This document shows positions 17,218 to 25,730 of a stretch of 28,933 bases of DNA, in pieces. The position numbers were made by a program, and so were the translations under genes. The DNA is taken from contig CALGAR010000127.1 of assembly GCA_937959285.1 (NCBI GenBank), forward strand, positions 1 to 28,933. Reading direction: 5' to 3'. Numbering within the stretch: position 1 is the first letter of the stretch; every line of letters starts with the position of its first letter. Under the pieces are notes generated by a model, which saw only the letters and a program-made list of their open reading frames with translations, was not told the origin of the DNA and searched no databases. Source of the stretch: an uncultured Bryobacterales bacterium (lineage in GTDB: Bacteria; Acidobacteriota; Terriglobia; Bryobacterales; Bryobacteraceae).

Positions 17218-17622
17218 TTATTCGTCGGCTTCGATTTCAATACTGCGGCGGAGGTGCCAGTCTGCTTTCTCGTAGGCTTCCTGCGCGGCGCGGCGAGCCT
17301 GCATCGCCAGTTGACGCTCAAGCTGCCACGACTTGCGTGCCATTGCGGGCCACTTCAACTCCAGTGGGCTCGCCGGCCTCGAAAGGATTTTTTGGACCTC
17401 GGCTTCATGTTTCTTTGCCTCTGCCTCAAAGCTCTCGGCCCGGAGGCGATACTGTTTTGCTACAGCCACATGCTCCGCGCGTGTCTTCGCCTTGCGCGCC
17501 ATGGCTTCCAGCTCCAACTCGTCCATGGGCGAATCAGCGCTGGCTCCTGGAGCCGCCGAAAGTGCAAACAGTACGAGGACTGGTAAAAAGCGCAGCAAAC
17601 CGCTGCTCCGGTGCTTCATCAT
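17218..17622 (-). CDS. Small secreted alpha-helical protein of unknown function
   Basis: A protein of about 134 residues. After MMKHRSS comes a hydrophobic core (LLRFLPVLVLFALSAAP) and an ASA-type cleavage site, so it should be exported. The mature part is almost wholly helical and rich in Ala, Glu, Lys and Arg (EHVAVAKQYRLRAESFEAEA), with coiled-coil character. An in-frame ATG at 17655 adds 11 charged residues and is less likely because it would bury the signal peptide. It has its own terminator. A 12-bp palindrome (17686-17697) lies upstream. It follows the response regulator gene on the same strand after an 89-bp gap, so it may be a separate unit or a target of that system. I do not recognise the family. 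Confidence 0.7.
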   Translation of the reverse strand: MMKHRSSGLLRFLPVLVLFALSAAPGASADSPMDELELEAMARKAKTRAEHVAVAKQYRLRAESFEAEAKKHEAEVQKILSRPASPLELKWPAMARKSWQLERQLAMQARRAAQEAYEKADWHLRRSIEIEADE

Positions 17623-17685
17623 TGGCTTTCTCTTGAGGATTTCCTCTGGCTTCATTTAAGCCGGAAAGGGGTCTTGGCCAAAATC

Positions 17686-17697
17686 CGAAAATTTTCG
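17686..17697. promoter_or_regulatory. Perfect palindrome upstream of the small secreted protein gene
   Basis: CGAAAATTTTCG is a perfect 12-base inverted repeat in the short gap between the response regulator stop and the small-protein start. It could be a dimeric regulator site. There is one copy only, so this is weak. Confidence 0.25.
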
Positions 17698-17711
17698 TAC
17701 TGAGAACGAGG

Positions 17712-18353
17712 TCAAACGGAGACGAGACCGTGTTTGATGGCGAACTGAACCAGCTGGGCGCTGGTTTGTACACCGAGGTCGTCCATCATCTTGTACTTGT
17801 GAGTTTCGACTGTGCGGGGAGAGATGTCAAGGATTGCTCCGATTTCCTTCGCCGATTTCCCTTCGGCCAGTAGTTGCAGAACTTCTCTCTGCCGCTGGCT
17901 GAGCTGAATTGTGTCCTTCACGCGCCTTCGGGACTCATTCAGGAACTCCTCGAGCGCCGGACCTCGCAGCATCTCCGAAACGTACGTACGCCCGCGCAGA
18001 GACTCCCGGATTGCCTGAACCAGCTCGTCCGAGGCGGAGTGCTTCAGGACGTAGGCAGAGGCTCCGGCTTCAAACGCTCGAGCTGCATAAACCACGTCGG
18101 GATGCATCGTCAGAAAGATAATCTTGGAGGGGATTCCTTCCTCCTTCAGCTGGCGTGCCGCTTCGATGCCATTGAGCAGAGGCATGGAGATGTCGGCGAC
18201 GATGGCGTCCGGTCGATGCTGGCGCGCGGCCTCCAGCAGCTCGCGTCCGTTTGCGGCAACGCCCACGAGATCGAATTCCGATTCAAGCAGACCGCGCAGG
18301 CCCTCGAGGACAATCTTATGATCGTCCGCCAGCAGCAATCTTGGCTTGTTCAT
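17712..18353 (-). CDS. NarL/FixJ-family response regulator
   Basis: A 213-residue two-component regulator. The receiver domain (1-~120) has acidic residues D10-D11, phospho-acceptor D54 (IVADISMP), T82 and K104. The C-terminal LuxR-type helix-turn-helix (~150-213) reads LSQRQREVLQLLAEGKSAKEI with RTVETHKYKMM as recognition helix. The ATG at 18353 is chosen for the near-perfect AGGAGGA six bases upstream. An open extension to 18401 lies inside the kinase gene. The start overlaps the kinase's 3' end by 38 bp, so the two are co-transcribed and form one signalling pair. Target genes are not identifiable from sequence. The small secreted protein gene downstream is a candidate by position. Confidence 0.93.
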   Translation of the reverse strand: MNKPRLLLADDHKIVLEGLRGLLESEFDLVGVAANGRELLEAARQHRPDAIVADISMPLLNGIEAARQLKEEGIPSKIIFLTMHPDVVYAARAFEAGASAYVLKHSASDELVQAIRESLRGRTYVSEMLRGPALEEFLNESRRRVKDTIQLSQRQREVLQLLAEGKSAKEIGAILDISPRTVETHKYKMMDDLGVQTSAQLVQFAIKHGLVSV

Positions 18354-21246
18354 CCGTTCCTCCTGCGGGCACGCAGGCATAAATTCTCGTTCCTTCGCCA
18401 CGGCGCGAATGGACTGTCAATTGCCCTCCCAGAAGCCGTGCGCGTTCTTCCATGCTTGCGAGGCCCAGCCCTGGCCGCCAGTTGGGATCGTCGCGGTCAA
18501 ACCCCTGTCCGCTGTCTTCGAGCGTCAGCTCGAGGAGATCCCCTCTGCGCTCCAGATGCAGCCGCACGTCGTCTGCCGCAGAATGCCGGGAGACGTTGCG
18601 CAAGCCCTCCTGGACGATGCGATAGAGGGCCAGTTGCACAGGCTTCGGTACATCCGCAAAATCACCATGATAGACAAATTCGACCGGAGGACCGCCCCGC
18701 TCGAAGAAGCTCCTGCACTCCGATTCGATGGCGGCGGTCAAATCGAGGTCGTCAATCATCGACGGATGCAGTCTCCGGGACAGCCCGTGGACGTCGTTCG
18801 AAAGACGCATGATTTGCTGCTTGATCCCATCAAGGCTCGCCTTCCACCGCTCCGCATCCAGGGATTTCGCCTGCTGTTGCAGACGTCCTGTTTCAATTGC
18901 GACCGCTGCAAGGCGCTGGGTCAGATCGTCGTGCAGCTCACGGGCCAGCCTGCTTCTCTCCTCCTCCTGCGCGGTGATCAGCCGCCGGGCCAGGGCTTCC
19001 AGCTCCTGCTGCTTCTGACGCAGAGCGCTCTCGGCCTGTTTTCGTGCGGTGATGTCTTTGCAAATGACGGCGATACCTGCCGGCCGGGCGTTCTCGCCCA
19101 TGAGCAGGGATAGCGTCATCAGTACCGGCACCTCCCGTCCTTCGCAATTCACTTGCACTGTCTCCGCGTTCCGGATCTGCGATCCGTTGAGGCACAGCCT
19201 CAGAGCCTGCTGCAGTTCTTCTCTGCGCTCCGGCGGCGCCAGCACTTCGAGCGTTTGGCCGCGCAGTTCGTCCCGCTTCCAGCCGTAGACGCGCTCCGCC
19301 TCGGCGTTGCAATCCGAAATCCGCCCATCCAGATCGGCAAGCACAATCGGGTCTGCCCCCTCCCTGAAAACCTTCGATAGCCGCCGGAATTGATCTTGCG
19401 CGGTCTTCCAGTCGGTGATGTCCTGGGCAGCGCAGATGATTCCGGAAGATCTGCCCGGCTCTTCGGGCAGCAAGGCGGCAGTAAAGAGAACCGGGACCGG
19501 TCCTGTACGGGAGAGAAGCGACGTCTCGACGGCAGGGAGGCGTCCCGATTGGACCAGGCGCTGGAGGAGTTCTTCTGCGCGGGAGCCATCCCCCTCGAAC
19601 AGCTCGCCGAACGGTTTTCCGATGAGTTCCTCGCGGGTGGTCCGAAGCAGATCCAGTGCCGCCGGATTTGCTTCGCGGACCGGAGCTTTCAACATCGCTG
19701 CAGCGCTGTCGCCCGGTTTGGCATCGATGACAAGGACCGCATTGATCAGCGAGCCCAGCACGCGGTCCAGCTCCTCCTTCGATACCGTGGTCTGCTCCAG
19801 TTGCTCGATCATCCGGTTGAACACTGAGGCGAGCTGGCCAATCTCGTCTTCCGATTCGATGGGGACGCGGATTGCGAAGTCCCGGTCGCCAAGCCGGCGC
19901 GCTCCCTCGGCCAGCGCCAGGACCGGCCGGGTCACGGTCCGGGCAAGCATCCATGCGGCGGCATAGAAGATTGCTGCCGCCAGGACGCCGCTCCAGAGGA
20001 TTCGCCTTCGCAGCTCCGTGACGGGCTGTAACGCCTCGGCTGCATCGATCTCGGCGACCAGCGCCCAATCGAGCTGAGGGATGGCAAGCGGGGCATACGA
20101 ACGCAGCACCGGGACGCCATCCAGCCCCACGCCCATCTCCGTACCCTTCCTGCCGCTTCTGATCCGCTCTGCTACACCGGGGGCTACGGTTAACGCCAGG
20201 ATTGCCGTCCGGTTCCTGCGGACTGCTTCTATTACCTGCCGCGAGACTCCCGCACGCTCCAACCGCGCGAAATAATCCTCAGGCTGCTCGATATCGAAGC
20301 GGAGGTCGCTACGCAAAGTGTTGTCAGCGCCGACGATATAGGTTTGGCCGGTTTCTCCCAGTCCTTCCTCGCGCCACTTGTGGTCTCCGGTCATCACGCG
20401 GTTGATCTCGTCCACCGATACCTGGATCGCCAGTACGCCGATTTTTGATCCGGCACGCCGGACAGGCGCGGCAATGAAGGCGGCCGGCGCGAAGTACGAA
20501 GCCACATAGGGCGTATAGTCTTCGATGACGTATTCTTCAATCTTCTTGAGAGCCATGGCTCGCTCGAACGCCTTCGCCAGACCCGTTGTCCGGTACGGTT
20601 CCGTGGTCAGTTTTGCGCCCAGGTCGATCTCTTTGAACACGGAATACAGAATCCGGCCTTCGGCAGCATCGATCAGGAAAATGTCGTAGAACCCAAAGGC
20701 CGTCTGGTAGCGGTGGAGAGTTGGGTGATACCGCGCATGCGCCCGTCCGTATCTGCCGGCTTGCGGCACGCTTAGCAGCAAATCCTTCGATCCGACAGGG
20801 TGCGGATTCGCGGAGAGAAAGAAGTGCTGAAGCGTGCGCGTGCGAGGCTCGTCAGGGAACCAGCGTTCGATGGTCTCCGCGCGGTCGAATTCGGGCGGAA
20901 GCCGCGGACCGAAGGAGGTGTTGTAGTAGTCCCGAAGAAGCCTCTCTCGTTCACTTGCTTCGTCTTGTACCGGAAGTTCCTGCCAGGCGCTCCTGAATTC
21001 TTCGAGCGCCGTGATTGTCGATTCGTCCGACGAAAGCGCCAGAACGTGGTTACTGACATCCTCAAAGTACCGCTCAATGCGCCGGCACTTGGTTTCGCGA
21101 ATAGCGGTCAGCCGGTCGTAGGTTGCCTGCCTGAGTGAAGATGCCGCGCCTTCGGATGCCTCCCACCCGGTGACCAGAATCGCGAGCAAGCCCAGAGCCA
21201 GAAAGGCAGTCTGGAGCTTTGAGCGGAATGACCGGAATCGAACCAT
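18316..21246 (-). CDS. Hybrid-sensing NarX/DegS-type histidine kinase (extracellular sensor-HAMP-PAS-PAS-HisKA_3)
   Basis: A 976-residue membrane histidine kinase. A first membrane span is at ~12-28 and a second at ~416-436. The ~385 residues between them are periplasmic and look like a double Cache (PAS-like) ligand-binding domain, with YDIFLIDAAEGRILYSV and GVLAIQVSVDEIN strands. Then come HAMP (~437-490), a PAS domain (~493-615), a second PAS (~617-735), a dimerisation domain with phospho-accepting H772 in RLARELHDDLTQRL, and the ATPase domain with N884, DSGQGFD (911-917) and GLGLASMEER (926-935). HisKA_3 kinases pair with NarL-type regulators, and exactly such a gene overlaps its 3' end. 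The ligand is unknown. Small molecules such as amino or organic acids are usual for Cache domains. Confidence 0.92.
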   Translation of the reverse strand: MVRFRSFRSKLQTAFLALGLLAILVTGWEASEGAASSLRQATYDRLTAIRETKCRRIERYFEDVSNHVLALSSDESTITALEEFRSAWQELPVQDEASERERLLRDYYNTSFGPRLPPEFDRAETIERWFPDEPRTRTLQHFFLSANPHPVGSKDLLLSVPQAGRYGRAHARYHPTLHRYQTAFGFYDIFLIDAAEGRILYSVFKEIDLGAKLTTEPYRTTGLAKAFERAMALKKIEEYVIEDYTPYVASYFAPAAFIAAPVRRAGSKIGVLAIQVSVDEINRVMTGDHKWREEGLGETGQTYIVGADNTLRSDLRFDIEQPEDYFARLERAGVSRQVIEAVRRNRTAILALTVAPGVAERIRSGRKGTEMGVGLDGVPVLRSYAPLAIPQLDWALVAEIDAAEALQPVTELRRRILWSGVLAAAIFYAAAWMLARTVTRPVLALAEGARRLGDRDFAIRVPIESEDEIGQLASVFNRMIEQLEQTTVSKEELDRVLGSLINAVLVIDAKPGDSAAAMLKAPVREANPAALDLLRTTREELIGKPFGELFEGDGSRAEELLQRLVQSGRLPAVETSLLSRTGPVPVLFTAALLPEEPGRSSGIICAAQDITDWKTAQDQFRRLSKVFREGADPIVLADLDGRISDCNAEAERVYGWKRDELRGQTLEVLAPPERREELQQALRLCLNGSQIRNAETVQVNCEGREVPVLMTLSLLMGENARPAGIAVICKDITARKQAESALRQKQQELEALARRLITAQEEERSRLARELHDDLTQRLAAVAIETGRLQQQAKSLDAERWKASLDGIKQQIMRLSNDVHGLSRRLHPSMIDDLDLTAAIESECRSFFERGGPPVEFVYHGDFADVPKPVQLALYRIVQEGLRNVSRHSAADDVRLHLERRGDLLELTLEDSGQGFDRDDPNWRPGLGLASMEERARLLGGQLTVHSRRGEGTRIYACVPAGGTDEQAKIAAGGRS

Positions 21247-21369
21247 CTGTTTTGATCATTTTCGCCCTTTCAGCCAGTCAAAGTTTCAGCTTCTGAGTTG
21301 GGCCTCGCTCCGGGGCGACAGGCCGGAAGAAGTAAACTTGGGGCAGGCAGCCCCTCTTAGTGCCTGACC
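21247..21369. promoter_or_regulatory. Divergent promoter region of kinase and CPBP genes
   Basis: This 123-bp gap must drive both the kinase operon (-) and the CPBP gene (+). A short GGGGC/GCCCC hairpin (21340-21344/21350-21354, loop AGGCA) lies 15 bp before the CPBP start and may affect its translation. No good promoter hexamers or ribosome-binding site were recognised. Confidence 0.4.
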
Positions 21370-24300
21370 ATGAATACGGAACGAATCACCACTCGTGACC
21401 TCCGCATCGTTCTTCTCTCGCTGCTGATCATCGTTGGCTGTACGATTTATACGCGCCTCAACTTCAGCCGCGCCTTCCCGGAGGCATCCATCGAACTCCT
21501 GTATTCCCGGGAACAAATTACGAAGATGGCCAGGGACTTTCTTGCGGCCCGCGGCCTCGCTACGGACGGCTTCCGTAACCTGACGCTGTTTGACCCCGAC
21601 AATACGGCGCGTATCTATCTCGAACGCGAGCTTGGTCTCGAAGAAGCCAACCGGCTGATGCGCGGCGAGGTCGCGGTCTGGCGGTGGCGTGCGCGCTGGT
21701 TTCGGCCTCCGTCACAGGAGGAACGGATCGTCTTCCTCACTCCAGAGGGCAGGCTCGTTGGATTTCAGAACGTGATTTCCGAAGCAGCCCCTGGAGCCCG
21801 GTTGTCGCAAGAGGAGGCGCTTCAGTACGCCACAGCCTTTCTCAACGAGCAGACAACGCAGCCCCACCGGCTCATTGAGCAGCAGCGCATCGAAAGGCCC
21901 AACCGCCTGGATTACGTCTTCACTTGGGAGCGTGAGAACTTCCGCGCCGCTGCGGCGACCTACCGCAGGTCGGTGGTGATTCAGGGTGACGCCGTGGGGG
22001 GCTATCAGGAGCAGTTGTATGTTCCCGAGCAATGGCGCCGTGAGTTCGCAGGCCTCCGTTCCCGCAATGACCTCTTTGCGCAGATAGCGACCGCCTTTTA
22101 CGTACCACTGATTCTGTCGGCGGTTGCGGTCGTGATCCTTTCGCTGCGGCGCGGAGCCATTGCGTGGCGTCCGGTCCTGGCGATCTCCGCTGTTGTCGGC
22201 ATCCTCATGGTGCTCAACCAGTGGAACGCGCTGGCCTTCGTGATCGATCGAATGCCCACGAGCTCGCCCTTTCAGGAGATGGTTGCTCTCGGGCTGCTGC
22301 AGGGCGTGGGCTCAGGCGTCGTTGTTTTCTTCTACGTTGTCCTTGCTGCTGCCGCAGGCGAACCGCTGTACCGTGCCCAGCATCCGGAGAAGCTGTCCCT
22401 GGCGAGCGCGTTCAGCGCGAAAGGGGTAGCCACGAAAGAATTCTTTCTGGCGACGGTGACGGGTTACGGTTTCGCCGCGGCTCACATTGCCTTTGTCGTG
22501 GCGTTCTATCTGATTGGCAGAAAGTTTGGGGTCTGGAGCCCGCAAGAGGTTCCCTATTCCGATCTCCTTTCCACATGGCTGCCCTGGCTCTATCCGCTCA
22601 CGATCTCACTACTCGCAGCGACTTCCGAGGAGTTCTGGTTCCGGCTGTTCGCGATTCCCTTCTTGAAGCGCTATCTGCGATTCGCATGGCTGGCTATTGT
22701 TCTGCCCGCCTTCATCTGGGGATTTCTCCACGCGAACTACCCGCAGCAGCCAGCCTGGATCCGGGGGGTGGAGGTGGGAGTGATCGGTGTCGCTGCAGGC
22801 CTCCTGATGGTGCGTTTCGGAATCCTGGCCACGCTGGTATGGCATTACACCGTTGATGCCATTCTCATCGGGCTGTTCCTCTTCCAGTCCGACAACCTCT
22901 TCTTCCGCTTGAGCGGGTGGTTTGTGGCGGGGGCCGTTTTCTTCCCTCTGCTGGCGTCGTTGATCCTGTACAAACGGCGAGGCGGCTTTCTGGTTGACCC
23001 GGAGATGCTGAACGGGGCCCGGCGGCAGCCTTCTCCCCCTGCCGCACTCTTAGAAGAAGCGCGGGCTGAATCCGCGCCCCCGCCGCTGCGTCCCGTTGTC
23101 CGATGGCCGCACCGCTACCTGTACGCAACCGGCGCCGTCGCTTTCATCGGCGGCCTCATCTTTGCGCCAACGCGGATTGGCGATTTCCTCGAGGTGAAGA
23201 TCAACCGGCGTCAGGCTGAGGCGGCCGGGGTCTTACGCCTTGGGCAGTTAGGCTTTGACCATACGTTGTGGCGGAAGGTCACGGAGTATCTTCCGAACAT
23301 CCGGATTGCCGAGTATGAGTACCTCCGCCGCGAGGTCGGACCCGCCGAGGCGAACCGGCTTCTGCAACAGTGGACCCAGCCCAACCTCTGGCGCGTCTGG
23401 TTCTTCCGGCCGCTCGAGCAGGAGCAGCGGTACTTCTACGTCGACCAGGAAGGCGGAATTGCGCGGGCGGACGTCGTGCTGGCCGAAAACGCCCGCGGCG
23501 CGAATTTAACGGTTGAGCAGGCGCTCGATCTGGCGGGCATCCACCTTGGCTGGAGAGGCATCGATCTGGACCGCTACAAGCTGGTCGACTCACAGATCGA
23601 AAAACGGCCGAACCGCACGGATCATTCCTTCGTCTGGGAGTCGCTGGAATTCAAGGTGGGTGAGGCGCGGGCCCGCGTATCGCTCCAGATCAAAGGTTAT
23701 GAGCCGTCAAACTTTCAGCGATACCTCTACTTACCGGAGGCGTGGGTGCGCGACTTTGAGCGTCCGAGACTCCAGACGCTCTTGTTTCCGGCTGCTCTGG
23801 GCGTCCTCGCTCTGATGATTCTGCTTCTCTTCATAGGGAGGCTTAGCGGGCGTTTGCAGCCCCAAAATCCGCACCGTTACCACTGGAAGGTCTACTGGGG
23901 TGCCGCCCTGCTCATGAGCGCATTGGCGGTTCTGGAAATGCTTAACGAATGGCCGCTGCTGTTTGCCGACTATACGACGGAAACGCCGCTGGCGAACTAC
24001 ATCGTGAGCACGCTGTCGGGCAGCCTGATCACTGTGTTCCTGTCCGGAGTCGGGGCTTTTCTTGGCGTGATGGTGCTGGACATGTTCCTGCAAATGACGC
24101 TGAGAGAGAGACTGCCCCTGCCGCCATCCTTGCCCGCTGCCGCGGCAGTTGCCGCGCTGGTCTGGGGCCTCAACCGGATACTGGGATTTTTGGGACAGCT
24201 CGTTCCCGGGCCGCGTTACAGTTACTCGCTATCCTTGCCTGCCGGCCTTGAGACCTTTCTGCCCGTCTTCGCTGTCCTGAACCAGACTGTCACAAGGAGC

Positions 24301-24696
24301 ATCGCGGCAATCGTCGTTGCGGGTGTCGCAGCCTGCCTGGCAGTTCGGTTTCTGCACGGCCGCCTCCGGATTGGGTTGATCGCCGGCTTGATCGTGCTGC
24401 TCGCCGCAGGACAGCCGACCATCCAGCAAGCCCTATTTCTCGCCGGGGCTTCTATTGTCTGGCTGGGCGCGGCCCTCCTGATTCTGCGAACAACCGGCTC
24501 CAACGTCGGCGCCGTTGCCGCAGGAATTTTCCTACTGCTCGGGACGACTGGCGCTGCGGCTCACATTGATCAGCCGAATCTGTGGTATCGGGGAAACGGT
24601 CTCGTTGCGCTGGCGCTTGTATTGCTGGTTGGACTCGCCCTCGCTCGGCTGCCGCATGGCCTGGCATCGGAAGAGTCATCACCGCCAGCGGCGTGA
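21370..24696 (+). CDS. Large CPBP-family membrane protease with internal duplication
   Basis: An 1108-residue multi-span membrane protein built from two similar halves. Each half has a membrane anchor, an extracytoplasmic domain (~35-235 and ~605-800) and a bundle of membrane spans. The extracytoplasmic domains align in order: ELGLEEANRLM with EVGPAEANRLL, WRARWFRPPSQEER with WRVWFFRPLEQEQR, and IERPNRLDYVFTWE with IEKRPNRTDHSFVWE. The first membrane bundle holds the CPBP (CAAX protease/bacteriocin-processing) motifs E420-E421-x3-R425, H454 in GFLHANYP and H492 in WHYTVD. These are absent from the second bundle. In the family these residues form an intramembrane metal-dependent glutamate protease. 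The substrate is unknown, and a non-proteolytic role is possible. A terminator follows. Confidence 0.85.
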   Translation: MNTERITTRDLRIVLLSLLIIVGCTIYTRLNFSRAFPEASIELLYSREQITKMARDFLAARGLATDGFRNLTLFDPDNTARIYLERELGLEEANRLMRGEVAVWRWRARWFRPPSQEERIVFLTPEGRLVGFQNVISEAAPGARLSQEEALQYATAFLNEQTTQPHRLIEQQRIERPNRLDYVFTWERENFRAAAATYRRSVVIQGDAVGGYQEQLYVPEQWRREFAGLRSRNDLFAQIATAFYVPLILSAVAVVILSLRRGAIAWRPVLAISAVVGILMVLNQWNALAFVIDRMPTSSPFQEMVALGLLQGVGSGVVVFFYVVLAAAAGEPLYRAQHPEKLSLASAFSAKGVATKEFFLATVTGYGFAAAHIAFVVAFYLIGRKFGVWSPQEVPYSDLLSTWLPWLYPLTISLLAATSEEFWFRLFAIPFLKRYLRFAWLAIVLPAFIWGFLHANYPQQPAWIRGVEVGVIGVAAGLLMVRFGILATLVWHYTVDAILIGLFLFQSDNLFFRLSGWFVAGAVFFPLLASLILYKRRGGFLVDPEMLNGARRQPSPPAALLEEARAESAPPPLRPVVRWPHRYLYATGAVAFIGGLIFAPTRIGDFLEVKINRRQAEAAGVLRLGQLGFDHTLWRKVTEYLPNIRIAEYEYLRREVGPAEANRLLQQWTQPNLWRVWFFRPLEQEQRYFYVDQEGGIARADVVLAENARGANLTVEQALDLAGIHLGWRGIDLDRYKLVDSQIEKRPNRTDHSFVWESLEFKVGEARARVSLQIKGYEPSNFQRYLYLPEAWVRDFERPRLQTLLFPAALGVLALMILLLFIGRLSGRLQPQNPHRYHWKVYWGAALLMSALAVLEMLNEWPLLFADYTTETPLANYIVSTLSGSLITVFLSGVGAFLGVMVLDMFLQMTLRERLPLPPSLPAAAAVAALVWGLNRILGFLGQLVPGPRYSYSLSLPAGLETFLPVFAVLNQTVTRSIAAIVVAGVAACLAVRFLHGRLRIGLIAGLIVLLAAGQPTIQQALFLAGASIVWLGAALLILRTTGSNVGAVAAGIFLLLGTTGAAAHIDQPNLWYRGNGLVALALVLLVGLALARLPHGLASEESSPPAA

Positions 24697-24700
24697 TAAG

Positions 24701-24740
24701 ATTCAAATTCCCTCAGGCGGGTCCGCCTTCTTTTTGAATT
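24701..24740 (+). terminator. Rho-independent terminator after the CPBP gene
   Basis: AGGCG (24715-24719), loop GGTC, CGCCT (24724-24728), then TCTTTTTG. An outer ATTCAAA/TTTGAAT pairing extends the stem. It lies directly after the CPBP stop and before the epimerase ribosome-binding site. Confidence 0.75.
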
Positions 24741-24755
24741 CTTGGAGGTCTTTCG

Positions 24756-25721
24756 ATGCGGGTAATGGTGACGGGCGCTCAGGGATGCATAGGTTCCTGG
24801 GTGATGAAGTGTTTGCTGGATCGCGGGATCGATGTCCTGGCTTATGATCTCAGTCCGGATCCGGTCCGCCTTTCGCAGATCGCGCCCCCGGAAATGGTTC
24901 GCAAAGTGGTCATAGAGACCGGAGCCATCGAGGATACGGCTCGCATCAAGGCGCTCGTCAAGGACGGCGGTGTTACCCATATCGTGCACCTGGCAGCGGT
25001 TTTGATGCCCTATTGTCAAACCCATCCGGTCGCGGGCGGGATGGCGAATGTCATTGGAACACTGAACGTGTTTGAGGCTGCCCGTGATGCAGGCCGCCCG
25101 GTTCGCGTCGCCTATGCCAGTTCTGCTGCAGTCTGGGGGCCGGGGGAGAGCTACGAGGATCGCGCTCTGAACGAAAACGACCCGCTGCGCCCCGCGACGC
25201 ATTACGGCGTCTTCAAACAGGCCAACGAAGGAAATGCGCGGGTGTTCTACGCCACGAACGGCATCACGAGCATCGGACTGCGGCCATGGACGGTGTACGG
25301 AGTGGGCCGCGATACGGGACTTACCGCCGACCCCACCCTTGCTATGAAAGCGATCGCCCTCCAGAAACCCTTCAAAATCAGGCTTTCGGGCTTCATGGAC
25401 TTGCAGTATGTGGAGGATGTCGCCGAGACGTTCGTTCGGTGCCTTCTGTCTCCGATTGAAGGGGCTTACGTCTTCAACCTTGCCGGGGACATTGTTGCGA
25501 TCGACGAGCTCGTGCGGCAGCTTGAGTGCCTCCGTCCAGGATCGCAGATCACGTTTGAAGGGCCGCAGGTTCCCGTCGCTTTCCGGATGGATGATTCCCA
25601 GCTGCGCTCGCTCGTTCCTGGAATTCCGAAGACTCCACTCGCGGAAGGGCTGCGCCGGACGATCGAAGGCTTCGAGCGCCTGCGCGCGGAAGGGCGGCTT
25701 TCCGACGACCTCCCAAACTGA
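24756..25721 (+). CDS. NAD-dependent epimerase/dehydratase (extended SDR family)
   Basis: A 321-residue cytoplasmic extended short-chain dehydrogenase. The NAD-binding motif is TGAQGCIG (G7-x2-G10-x2-G13) with D31 (AYDLSPD) expected to select NAD. The catalytic elements are S122/S123 (AYASSAAVWG), Y150 and K154 (HYGVFKQANE). RPWTVYGVGRDTGLT (from R176) is the family's substrate loop. These enzymes usually act on nucleotide sugars or related hydroxy compounds. Here the substrate cannot be read from sequence, and no sugar-pathway neighbours are present. A strong GGAGG lies about nine bases before the ATG. The upstream terminator makes it a separate unit, though read-through is possible. Its stop is 9 bp from the convergent metallopeptidase gene. 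Confidence 0.9.
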   Translation: MRVMVTGAQGCIGSWVMKCLLDRGIDVLAYDLSPDPVRLSQIAPPEMVRKVVIETGAIEDTARIKALVKDGGVTHIVHLAAVLMPYCQTHPVAGGMANVIGTLNVFEAARDAGRPVRVAYASSAAVWGPGESYEDRALNENDPLRPATHYGVFKQANEGNARVFYATNGITSIGLRPWTVYGVGRDTGLTADPTLAMKAIALQKPFKIRLSGFMDLQYVEDVAETFVRCLLSPIEGAYVFNLAGDIVAIDELVRQLECLRPGSQITFEGPQVPVAFRMDDSQLRSLVPGIPKTPLAEGLRRTIEGFERLRAEGRLSDDLPN

Positions 25722-25730
25722 AAGAAGGAC

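Noticed and set aside
16421..17275. 284-codon plus-strand open frame opposite the symporter start
   Set aside because: Charged, repetitive translation with no domain, antisense to clear membrane-protein code.
18938..20068. 376-codon frame within the kinase gene on the same strand
   Set aside because: Arg/Gly/Pro-rich out-of-frame shadow of the PAS region, with no motif.
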